Shown in pieces: positions 8,536 to 14,185 of a stretch of 14,185 nucleotides of DNA. Source of the DNA: CAZTHL01 sp964613585. GTDB lineage: Bacteria; Pseudomonadota; Alphaproteobacteria; DSM-16000; Inquilinaceae. The translations under genes were made by a program, and so were the position numbers. The stretch is taken from contig CAZTHL010000094.1 in the NCBI GenBank assembly GCA_964613585.1, positions 1-14,185 of the forward strand, read 5' to 3'. How positions within the stretch are numbered: the stretch's first letter is position 1; each line of letters opens with the position of its first letter. Below the pieces are notes generated by a model, which saw only the letters and a list, made by a program, of their open reading frames with translations, did not search any database and was not told the DNA's origin.

Positions 8536-8607
8536 ACACGAGATGCCGGCGTCACACGAGATGCCGGCGTCACACGAGATGCCGGCGGCACACTAGATGC
8601 CGGCGGC
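8536..8607. repeat. Four 18-bp tandem repeats across the 3' end of the chaC-like gene
   Basis: Units start at 8536, 8554, 8572 and 8590; consensus ACACGAGATGCCGGCGTC. Units 1 and 2 are identical and units 3-4 end GGC. Unit 4 differs at one base (ACACTAG), and that change makes the TAG stop (minus strand, 8593-8595) of the gene; units 1-3 read TCG (Ser) there. The array therefore looks like a duplication of the gene's last codons into the 3' flank. If the stop were lost the frame would continue through three hexapeptide repeats. Confidence 0.95.
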
Positions 8608-9279
8608 GCGGCAGCGCTCGGCGACCCGGCCGCGGATGCGCGCCAGCAGCGGGTCGTGGATGCCCAGCTGCTCCAGATGCTCGACCGTGCTGAACAGATA
8701 GTCCGAGCAGCGGCCGAGCGCGCCCGAGGCCAGCGCGATGTGCTCGACCTGCTGGTCCTCGGTCAGCCGCCCGGCGTAGTGGGGCGCCGCGCGGTTGATG
8801 ACGAAGGTGACCGCGCGCAGCGGCCCGGTCTCGGTCGCCACCTCGACCCAGTGGGGCGTATAGGAGCCGGCGATCATCTCCCGGCGCCAGACGATGTCGA
8901 GCTCGGCCTCGGCCTCCGTTGCCGCCACCCGGTAGACGACGCCCTGGCAGCGGCCGCCGTCCTCCAGCCCCAGGATCAGCCCGGGCGTCTCCGGCGTGCC
9001 GCGGCCGAGCGGCACCCACAGGCAGAATTGCCGGTGCCAGCCCTCGACCGTGCCGATGCACCGCTCGGCGAAATGGAAGGCCGGGTTCCAGATCAGCGAG
9101 CCGTAGGCGAACACCCAGACGTCGGCGTCCGGCGGGTGGCCGTCCAGGGTCCGGCGGCGCGACTCCGCCAGCTCATCGTCGCTCAGCAGCCGGATCGGCA
9201 GGCCGCCCTCGGCGATCATCCGGCGGACCGCGTCGTTGCGGATCTCGTCCCGGGTCAGGGTCAGGCGCTTGCCGCTCAA
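8593..9279 (-). CDS. ChaC-like gamma-glutamylcyclotransferase
   Basis: Cytosolic enzyme of the ChaC/GCG family, which cleaves glutathione to 5-oxoproline and Cys-Gly. Counting from the chosen start (228 residues), the signature AYGSLIWNP lies at 58-66 and supplies the gamma-glutamyl binding loop. Glu134 in WRREM is the probable catalytic acid/base. CQGVVYRV and the PLRAVTFVINR strand also fit the family. No in-frame ATG precedes Met21. The TTG at 9279 was chosen because GGAGG (minus strand, 9285-9289) lies five bases before it; a GTG at 9300 is the alternative. The 3' end is embedded in an 18-bp repeat array. The upstream gene is an EamA transporter on the same strand, 164 bp away, so co-transcription is possible but not certain. 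Confidence 0.9.
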   Translation of the reverse strand: MSGKRLTLTRDEIRNDAVRRMIAEGGLPIRLLSDDELAESRRRTLDGHPPDADVWVFAYGSLIWNPAFHFAERCIGTVEGWHRQFCLWVPLGRGTPETPGLILGLEDGGRCQGVVYRVAATEAEAELDIVWRREMIAGSYTPHWVEVATETGPLRAVTFVINRAAPHYAGRLTEDQQVEHIALASGALGRCSDYLFSTVEHLEQLGIHDPLLARIRGRVAERCRAAGI

Positions 9280-9443
9280 CGCATCCTCCGTCGGCTCCAC
9301 CGCACCGGGCCGGGGTGCCGCGCCGTCATGGACGGCCCGCGCCCGGCGCCCTAGCAGCGGCCGAAATGAACCTGCCTTCCTATACTTGCACGTGCGGGCT
9401 CGATTCGGGAAGAGGCGCGGGCGCCGTCGCGCTCCGCCGCCGC

Positions 9444-10367
9444 TCAGGCGATGTCGCCGCGCGGCCGCGGCAGGGCGAGCGGCGTGCCGGTCCGCCGCTC
9501 GCGGTAGGCGATGTAGATGCTGCTGGCGAAGATCATGGTCGCCCCGGCGTAGGTGAAGGGATCGGGCAGCTCGGCGAAGGCCAGCCAGGCGATGGCCGTG
9601 GTCCAGATCAGCTTGAAGTAGTCGATCGGCATGACGACGTTCGCCTCGCCCTCCTTGAGCGACTGGGCCAGCATCAGCTGCCCGACGCCGCCCAGCAGGC
9701 CGATCGCCACCAGCCAGGCCAGCTCGGCCCCGGTCGGCCACTGCCAGACCCAGAGCGCCGGCACGAGCGACAGCGGCGTCATCAGCACCGACATGTAGCC
9801 GGTGATGGTGATGCTGGAGTCGGTGCGGCCCAGGCTCTTGACGATCATCATCACCCCGGCCCAGACCAGCGCCCCGAGCAGCGCCAGCAGCAGCCCCGTC
9901 CCGACCTCGGTGAAGCCCGGGCGCAGCACCACCAGCGTGCCGGCGAAGCCGACCAGGGTGGCGCTCCAGCGGCGGATGCCGACCCGCTCGCCGAAGAAGA
10001 GCACGGCCAGCACCGTGCCGAAGATCGGCGCGGTGAAGCCGAGCGCGGTGACCTCGACCAGCGGAGCCAGGCTGAGCGCGGTGAAGAAGGCCATCATGGC
10101 GATGGCGTTCAGCAGGGCGCGCAGCCCGTGCAGCCCGAGCCGGCGGGTGCGCAGCGGCGCCCAGCCGAAGCGCACCAGCCAGGGCAGGATCACCAGCGCG
10201 CCGAACAGGTTGCGGAAGAACGCGATCTCGAACGGGTGCACGGTCGCCGAGACGTGGCGCACCGCGCCGTGCAGCGCGGCGAAGCAGAACGTGGACAGCA
10301 GCATCCACAGGATGCCGCGCAGGTTGCCGCTCATGGCGGCCGGGGAGGGCGGGCGCAGGCTGCTCAT
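9444..10367 (-). CDS. EamA/DMT-family transporter
   Basis: Inner-membrane transporter of the drug/metabolite superfamily with 307 residues and about ten hydrophobic segments in two EamA repeats. The first half runs about 14-145 (LRGILWMLLSTFCFAALHG through LVVLRPGF) and the second about 150-290 (GLLLALLGALVWAGVMMIVKSL through IFASSIYIAYRE). Substrate cannot be read from sequence; family members export amino acids and metabolites or import S-adenosylmethionine. The ATG at 10367 is preceded by GAAGG; the ATG 11 codons in (10334) has no ribosome site. The start region is divergent from the CDP-alcohol phosphatidyltransferase gene with 271 bp between, in which I see no clear promoter. Confidence 0.92.
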   Translation of the reverse strand: MSSLRPPSPAAMSGNLRGILWMLLSTFCFAALHGAVRHVSATVHPFEIAFFRNLFGALVILPWLVRFGWAPLRTRRLGLHGLRALLNAIAMMAFFTALSLAPLVEVTALGFTAPIFGTVLAVLFFGERVGIRRWSATLVGFAGTLVVLRPGFTEVGTGLLLALLGALVWAGVMMIVKSLGRTDSSITITGYMSVLMTPLSLVPALWVWQWPTGAELAWLVAIGLLGGVGQLMLAQSLKEGEANVVMPIDYFKLIWTTAIAWLAFAELPDPFTYAGATMIFASSIYIAYRERRTGTPLALPRPRGDIA

Positions 10368-10638
10368 CGGGCCTTCGGCGGAACCATGGCCGGCACGGCC
10401 GGTGGCGACCCCGGCCGGGGCGGCGGACCGTCCGGCCGGGGCGTGCCGCCGCCCCGGGAGCCGGGCTTATCGGCGGGCGGGGCCGATCCTGTCAACCGAC
10501 CCGCGGACGCTCCCCGCCGGCGATCCCGGCCGCCGCGCCGGGACACCGCAGCGCCGCCGGCTCTCGACATCGGCGCCGGGCGGCCGATGTGATCGGACAG
10601 TCGACGCCCGTCGTTCCCGTCAGAAGGCCGCCCGCGCC

Positions 10639-11397
10639 TTGACCGCGCCGTGCCCGCCCGCCCCTCCCGTGCCGCTGAGCCGGCGGCCTGCCGCCGTCGC
10701 CGTCGGCCTGGGCGGCGCGGCGCTGCTGGCCGGCGCCACGCTGGTCGCCGGGACGCTGCCGCTCGACGCCGCCTTCCCGGCCCGGGTGCTGTCGGTCTAC
10801 GTGCCGGTCGCCGCCGCGGTGCTGGCGGCGGTGCCGCCCGGGCCGCCGCGCCGCCGCTTCGGCCTGCCCAACAGCCTGACCCTGTCGCGCGCCCTGGCCG
10901 CCTGCCTGCTCGCCGGCTTCATCGGCGTCGACGGGATCACGGCCGGCACCGCCTGGCTGCTGGCCGGCGCCGGCACGGTCGCCCTGCTGCTCGACGCGGC
11001 CGACGGCTGGGCGGCCCGGCGCACCGGCCAAGCGACCCGCTTCGGCGCGCGCTTCGACATGGAGGTCGACGCCCTGCTGCTGCTCGCCCTGTCGCTCCTG
11101 GCGCTGCAGCTGGGCCAGGCGGGCCCATGGGTGCTGCTGATCGGCCTTGCCCGCTACCTGTTCCTGCTGGCCCGGGGCCTGTGGCCGCGGCTGCGCGCCG
11201 AGCTGGCGCCGAGCCGGCGGCGCAAGGCGGTCTGCGTCGCGCAGGGCGTGGTGCTGGTTGCTTGCCTGACGCCGTTGCTGCAACCACCTCTGACCTCGGC
11301 GGCGCTGGGCCTCTGCCTCCTGGCGCTCGTCATCTCCTTCGCCGCCGATCTGCGGCGGCTCCTCAGTGCCACCACCCGAACGGAGCCGAGCCCGTGA
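10639..11397 (+). CDS. CDP-alcohol phosphatidyltransferase family protein
   Basis: Integral membrane enzyme that transfers a phosphatidyl-type group from a CDP-linked donor to an alcohol. The full signature D-x2-DG-x2-AR-x8-G-x3-D-x3-D is present, with Asp119, Asp122, Gly123, Ala126, Arg127, Gly136, Asp140 and Asp144 (252-residue numbering). About six hydrophobic segments cover the rest. Acceptor (glycerol phosphate, serine, inositol or other) cannot be decided. No in-frame ATG exists near the N-terminus. TTG at 10639 has AGAAGG (10622-10627) 11 bases upstream; GTG at 10669, just before the first membrane helix, is a close alternative. Its stop overlaps the YceI start (GTGA), implying translational coupling. 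The frame is open upstream but only as an antisense shadow of the EamA gene. Confidence 0.88.
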   Translation: MTAPCPPAPPVPLSRRPAAVAVGLGGAALLAGATLVAGTLPLDAAFPARVLSVYVPVAAAVLAAVPPGPPRRRFGLPNSLTLSRALAACLLAGFIGVDGITAGTAWLLAGAGTVALLLDAADGWAARRTGQATRFGARFDMEVDALLLLALSLLALQLGQAGPWVLLIGLARYLFLLARGLWPRLRAELAPSRRRKAVCVAQGVVLVACLTPLLQPPLTSAALGLCLLALVISFAADLRRLLSATTRTEPSP

Positions 11398-12035
11398 CCG
11401 CGTTCCGCCTTGCCCGCCCGCGTCTTGTCCTTGCCGCCGCACCGCTGGTGCTGGCCGCCGCACCGCTGGTGCTGGCCGCCGCACCGCTGGCGCTGGCCGC
11501 GGCACCGGCGCTCGCCGCGCCCGAGCAGTACGTCATCGACCCCGACCATGCGTCGATCGCCTTCGCCATCGAGCATACCGGCTTCTTCGACGTGGAGGGC
11601 CTGTTCCGCCTGCAGGAGGGGTCCTTCACCTATGACCCGGAGACCCAGGCGCTGTCCGACGTGCGCGTGGTGATCGCCGCGGACAGCGTCTACACCGCCG
11701 ACGAGGAGCGGGACGAGCACGTGCGCAACGCCGACTTCCTCCATGTCGAGGAGTTTCCCGAGATCGTGTTCGAGGCCGATGGCGGGACCGCCAGCAGCGA
11801 GACCGCCGGCACGGTTGACGGCGAGCTGACCATCCTCGGCGAGACCCGGCCGGTGACCCTGGTGGTGACCCTGAACCATGCCGGCACCTCGCCGATCTAC
11901 AACGACCACCGGCTCGGCGTCTCCGCGGTGACCACGGTGCTGCGCAGCGACTACGGCATGACCTACGCACTCGAGAACAACCTGGTCGGCGACGAGGTGG
12001 CGATCGACATCGGCTTCGAGGCGGTGCGGCAATAG
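11394..12035 (+). CDS. YceI-family periplasmic protein
   Basis: A 213-residue exported protein of the YceI family, whose members form a lipocalin-like barrel binding polyisoprenoid or other long lipids. A Sec signal peptide (1 to about 41, cleavage near ALA-AP) is followed by the YceI domain (about 45-212): YVIDPDHASIAFAIEHTGFFDVEG, ADSVYTADEERDEHVRNADFL, FPEIVFEA, GELTILGETRPVTLVV and LRSDYGMTY are recognisable family blocks. The GTG start overlaps the preceding stop as GTGA, with GGAG at 11382-11385 eight bases upstream. The hydrophobic core of its signal peptide is built of four 7-residue repeats. Co-translation with a lipid-head-group enzyme hints at a shared lipid task, which is inference. 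Confidence 0.93.
   Translation: MTAFRLARPRLVLAAAPLVLAAAPLVLAAAPLALAAAPALAAPEQYVIDPDHASIAFAIEHTGFFDVEGLFRLQEGSFTYDPETQALSDVRVVIAADSVYTADEERDEHVRNADFLHVEEFPEIVFEADGGTASSETAGTVDGELTILGETRPVTLVVTLNHAGTSPIYNDHRLGVSAVTTVLRSDYGMTYALENNLVGDEVAIDIGFEAVRQ
11430..11513 (+). repeat. Four 21-bp in-frame repeats in the YceI signal peptide
   Basis: Units start at 11430, 11451, 11472 and 11493, each encoding LAAAPLV or a close variant (LAAAPLA, LAAAPAL). Units 1 and 2 differ only in the first Leu codon (CTT or CTG), and units 3-4 diverge towards the cleavage site. The array makes an unusually long alanine-rich h-region at residues 13-40. The near-identity at DNA level, not only protein level, points to recent duplication or slippage. 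Confidence 0.95.
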
Positions 12036-12057
12036 CCGCCGCCGGCGGTCCTCTCGC

Positions 12058-12813
12058 GTGCCGCTGCCGGACGCGCTGGTCCGGGCGCGCGGCGTTGCCC
12101 GCTCGCTGGCGCTCTACTACGGTCCGCCAGGGCGGGCGCGCCGGCTCGACCGCTGGTACGGCGCCTGGATCAAGCCCGGCGACCTGTGCCTCGACATCGG
12201 CGCCCATGTCGGCGACCGCAGCCGCTCGTGGTCGCGGCTCGGCGCGCGGGTGGTGGCGCTCGAGCCGCAGCCGGACCTTGCCCGGCTGCTGCGCTGGCTG
12301 TTCCGGCACGATCCGCGGGTGACGGTGAGAGAGCAGGCGGTGGCGGCCGAGGCCGGCCGGCTGCCCCTCTACGTCAGCCCGGCGACGCCGACGGTGACCA
12401 CCATGTCCGGCGACTGGCAGGGCGCGGTGCGGCGCGCGCGCTCCTTCGCCCGGGTGCGCTGGGGCTCGCCGCGCGCGGTCGAGGCGACCACGCTCGACGC
12501 GCTGCTCGGCGAAATCGGCGTGCCGGCCTTCTGCAAGATCGACGTGGAGGGCTTCGAGGCGGAGGTGCTGCGCGGCCTGAGCCGGCCGCTGCCGGCGCTG
12601 TCCTTCGAGTACATCCCGGCGGCGCCGGCGGTGGCACGGGCGTGCGTCGACCAGCTGGAGGCGCTGGCCCGCCACCGCTACCGCATCGCCGAGGGCGAGA
12701 GCATGGCCTTCGCCACGGCCACCCTCGACGCCGACAGCTGCCGCGCCTGGCTCGCCGCGCGCGACGTCGACGCGCCGTCGGGCGATGTCTATGCGTGGGC
12801 GGAGGCCGGGTGA
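12058..12813 (+). CDS. FkbM-family SAM-dependent methyltransferase
   Basis: A 251-residue cytosolic protein with the FkbM layout. The SAM-binding loop LDIGAHVGDRS is at 45-55, and acidic Glu69 in VALEPQP probably holds the SAM ribose. The strongly conserved KIDVEGFEAEVLRGL starts at 160. FkbM-type enzymes O-methylate sugars and polyketide or surface-polymer groups; the acceptor here is unknown. The GTG start is the first usable codon, 22 bp after the yceI stop, with only a weak ribosome site, so it probably follows by read-through from the phosphatidyltransferase-YceI operon. Length is typical of the short FkbM members. No signal peptide or membrane segment. Confidence 0.9.
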   Translation: MPLPDALVRARGVARSLALYYGPPGRARRLDRWYGAWIKPGDLCLDIGAHVGDRSRSWSRLGARVVALEPQPDLARLLRWLFRHDPRVTVREQAVAAEAGRLPLYVSPATPTVTTMSGDWQGAVRRARSFARVRWGSPRAVEATTLDALLGEIGVPAFCKIDVEGFEAEVLRGLSRPLPALSFEYIPAAPAVARACVDQLEALARHRYRIAEGESMAFATATLDADSCRAWLAARDVDAPSGDVYAWAEAG

Positions 12814-13209
12814 CCGGCCCATCGACCGTGCCCTCGCCGCCGGAGTCCCGGGGCGTCGTTCGCCATGAGGTGCTTCTTCCTTTTGAGAGCCTTCCATCGA
12901 GTCGAGCTCAAGGTTTGCCCGGAGACATTCCTTGAGAGGAGCAGGCCTTGAGAGGAGCAGGTCGTCGCCAGCGCGGCGACGCGATCCGGGTCCCTGGTTC
13001 GGCTGCGGCAGGACACCGACCGGGATTGGGTGGCGCCGCCCGCAATGACGTCCGTCTTCGTTTGGAGACTGTGCTCGGAGCACACCGCGAGCCCGGAGCC
13101 CTGCACGGTGGCGGCGAGAGGGTGAGCCGAGGCCGATCGCCTTGACCCCTTGCCTTCGGCAGCGGTAGCGGGTCACCTCTCGCGTCTCCGCCTGCCACGA
13201 GCCCCGCCC
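12814..13209. other. 396-bp intergenic region with REP-like hairpin
   Basis: No convincing gene is seen on either strand; the two short minus-strand frames here (12789-13106 and 12908-13198) resemble no family and are rich in Arg, Ser and Pro. The region holds a 16-bp tandem duplication at 12930-12961. Directly after it is a perfect 7-bp hairpin, CGTCGCC (12963-12969) with GGCGACG (12975-12981) and a 5-base loop. The flanking text (GGGTCCCTGG, CCGCAATGACGTCC) resembles the extragenic palindromic repeats scattered through alphaproteobacterial genomes. No convincing promoter for the following gene was found. Confidence 0.6.
12930..12961. repeat. 16-bp perfect tandem duplication
   Basis: CCTTGAGAGGAGCAGG occurs twice with no gap, at 12930-12945 and 12946-12961. 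It lies in non-coding DNA directly before the 7-bp hairpin at 12963-12981, so it may mark the edge of a repeat element. Confidence 0.95.
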
Positions 13210-14007
13210 ATGCCGCTGGCCGCCGAGGTGGCGCTGGCCGCCGGCTTCATGCTGGTGGCCGTCGCCGCCGCCTTCCTGATCCACGCCGGCGCCCGGGCGC
13301 TGTTCCTCAAGGTCCTGCGCCTCAGCGACGGCGACACCCACATGCTGGCCGACTCGGTCATCTTCCGGGTGGCGGCGCTGCAGGCGCTGATCCTGGCGCT
13401 GGTCTTCGCCGCGGAGGAGGCGCGCTACCGCGACCTGCAGCACACCATCGTCGAGGAGGCGGCCGCGGTCGCCGATGTCTTCCACAATCTCGGCCGCTAC
13501 GGCGGCCCCGCCGCCACGCCGCTTCGGGAGGCGACCGCCCGCTACGTGCGCATCGTCATCGAGGAGGAATGGCCGGCGCTCGCCGAGGGGCGGTTGAGCG
13601 AGGCGGCCGCGCGCGAGTGGGACCGGGTCTATGACGGGGTGCTCGACCTGGAGGCGGCCACCGACCGCGAGCGGTCCCTGCGCGCGTTCATGCTGGACGA
13701 CATCCATGGCCTGTGGGCGCTGCGCGGCGAGCGCCAGCAGATCGCCGTCTCCAACGTCTCGGCCGTGTTCTGGGTGGCCGCGCTGGCCGGCTTCGTCTGC
13801 GTGGTCGTGCCCTATTTCCGCTACCGGCCGATGCCGGTGCATCTGCTTCTGCTCGGAGTGTTCGCCGGCTACAACGGCCTGGTGGTCTACGCGATCTACG
13901 CCCTGGGCACGCCCTATGCCGAGCCTGCCGTGGTCGCGCCGGCCGCGTTCGAGGCGGTCTACGAGCGCGACATGCAGGCATTCCTGGCGGCGGCGGACGG
14001 CGGCTGA
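13210..14007 (+). CDS. DUF4239 family membrane protein (bestrophin-like)
   Basis: A 265-residue integral membrane protein with hydrophobic segments at about 6-27, 48-68, 178-200 and 208-232. A soluble helical middle section lies between (AAAVADVFHNLGRYGG, REWDRVYDGVLDLEA, FMLDDIHGLWALRGERQQ). This layout fits the DUF4239/bestrophin-like family, whose role is unproven; a channel-like function is inferred from the distant relation to bestrophins. The ATG at 13210 precedes the first helix. A TTG 20 codons earlier (13150) would add a Pro/Arg-rich leader and is less likely. No strong ribosome site. It follows a repeat-bearing gap of 396 bp, so it is probably transcribed on its own. Confidence 0.75.
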   Translation: MPLAAEVALAAGFMLVAVAAAFLIHAGARALFLKVLRLSDGDTHMLADSVIFRVAALQALILALVFAAEEARYRDLQHTIVEEAAAVADVFHNLGRYGGPAATPLREATARYVRIVIEEEWPALAEGRLSEAAAREWDRVYDGVLDLEAATDRERSLRAFMLDDIHGLWALRGERQQIAVSNVSAVFWVAALAGFVCVVVPYFRYRPMPVHLLLLGVFAGYNGLVVYAIYALGTPYAEPAVVAPAAFEAVYERDMQAFLAAADGG

Positions 14008-14138
14008 CGTGGTATCGTCCCATCCGAAGCGGCGCTGGCCGGCACCCTGCTCACCGGCTTCGGTCGGGGCGTGCCCGGCCTCGACCTGATCCCATTCCGG
14101 CGTCAGACCGGCATCGGTCTCCGGTGAGGCCGGGACGA

Positions 14139-14181
14139 GGCCTGAGCTTCAGGCCGGATCGACGGGCCTGACCTTCAGGCC
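14139..14181. repeat. Two hairpins with the same stem, 26 bp apart
   Basis: GGCCTGA-N3-TCAGGCC occurs at 14139-14155 and again at 14165-14181, with loops GCT and CCT and a 26-bp period. Stems are 7 bp and perfect. They lie about 130 bp after the DUF4239 stop, with no gene between, and reach the window edge, so more copies may follow. There is no T-tract. A role in termination, RNA stability or as a repeat array is open. Confidence 0.85.
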
Positions 14182-14185
14182 TGAC

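Noticed and set aside
8536..8607. A CRISPR array
   Set aside because: Units are 18 bp with no spacers, so it is a simple tandem repeat.
8536..8607. Relationship to the 15-bp repeat at 1-150 through the shared GATGCCGG
   Set aside because: Only eight bases are shared, and this is easily reached by chance at this GC content; unit length and the rest differ.
8593..10367. ChaC-like enzyme, EamA transporter and the mtnA region as one sulfur-metabolism system
   Set aside because: The genes are on different strands and 2 kb apart, and the transporter's substrate is unknown; nothing in the sequence links them.
12789..13198. Two minus-strand ORFs of about 100 codons in the 396-bp gap
   Set aside because: Low-complexity Arg/Ser/Pro sequence overlapping a duplication and a hairpin; more like a repetitive extragenic element than a gene.
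11626..13842. A 738-codon minus-strand open frame over yceI, fkbM and the DUF4239 gene
   Set aside because: Antisense shadow of recognised genes; its composition is rich in Arg, His and Gly with no domain.

Overview
The window is a very GC-rich stretch of bacterial chromosome, probably from an alphaproteobacterium and most likely a Rhodospirillales-type lineage. The grounds are the compact aroK-aroB-CNNM/CorC gene order, a DUF2889 protein, an RHH_4-type ribbon-helix-helix protein, very high GC at third codon positions, and GTG/TTG starts. No rRNA, tRNA, CRISPR array, transposase or phage gene was seen. This is mostly core or semi-core chromosome, not an island.

Layout, left to right. (1) 1-150 is a 15-bp minisatellite just upstream of aroK. 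(2) 189-3312 is a plus-strand operon of aroK, aroB and a CNNM/HlyC-CorC membrane protein, followed at 3513-4109 by a DUF2889 protein. (3) 4160-4453 (minus) is a small ribbon-helix-helix regulator. A less GC-rich gap with a palindrome separates it from the divergent pair at 4714-6544, a class II aldolase and MtnA (5-methylthioribose-1-phosphate isomerase). That pair looks like two steps of the aldolase-type 5'-methylthioadenosine/5'-deoxyadenosine salvage route (the DHAP shunt). (4) A long imperfect hairpin (6544-6663) separates mtnA from a convergent gene for an unknown exported arginine-rich coiled-coil protein (6678-7277, minus). (5) 7435-8403 encodes an HSL-family alpha/beta hydrolase. (6) 8593-10367 (minus) holds a ChaC-like gamma-glutamylcyclotransferase and an EamA/DMT transporter. 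(7) 10639-12813 is a plus-strand run: CDP-alcohol phosphatidyltransferase, an exported YceI protein overlapping it by GTGA, and an FkbM methyltransferase. (8) A 396-bp non-coding gap with a 16-bp duplication and a REP-like hairpin precedes a DUF4239 membrane protein (13210-14007). The window ends in a pair of identical-stem hairpins 26 bp apart.

Functional links. AroK and AroB are steps 5 and 2 of the shikimate pathway. The aldolase and MtnA would act in sequence, MtnA making the ribulose-1-phosphate that the aldolase cleaves. The CDP-alcohol phosphatidyltransferase and YceI pair suggests lipid synthesis coupled to periplasmic lipid or isoprenoid binding; this is inference from overlap and family knowledge.

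The most striking feature is the number of short tandem repeats and hairpins: units of 15, 18, 21, 16 and about 26 bp. One contains the stop codon of a gene and another builds the hydrophobic core of a signal peptide. I found no clear new multi-gene system. The aldolase-mtnA pair, the repeat-altered gene ends and the orphan exported protein are the items worth a second look.
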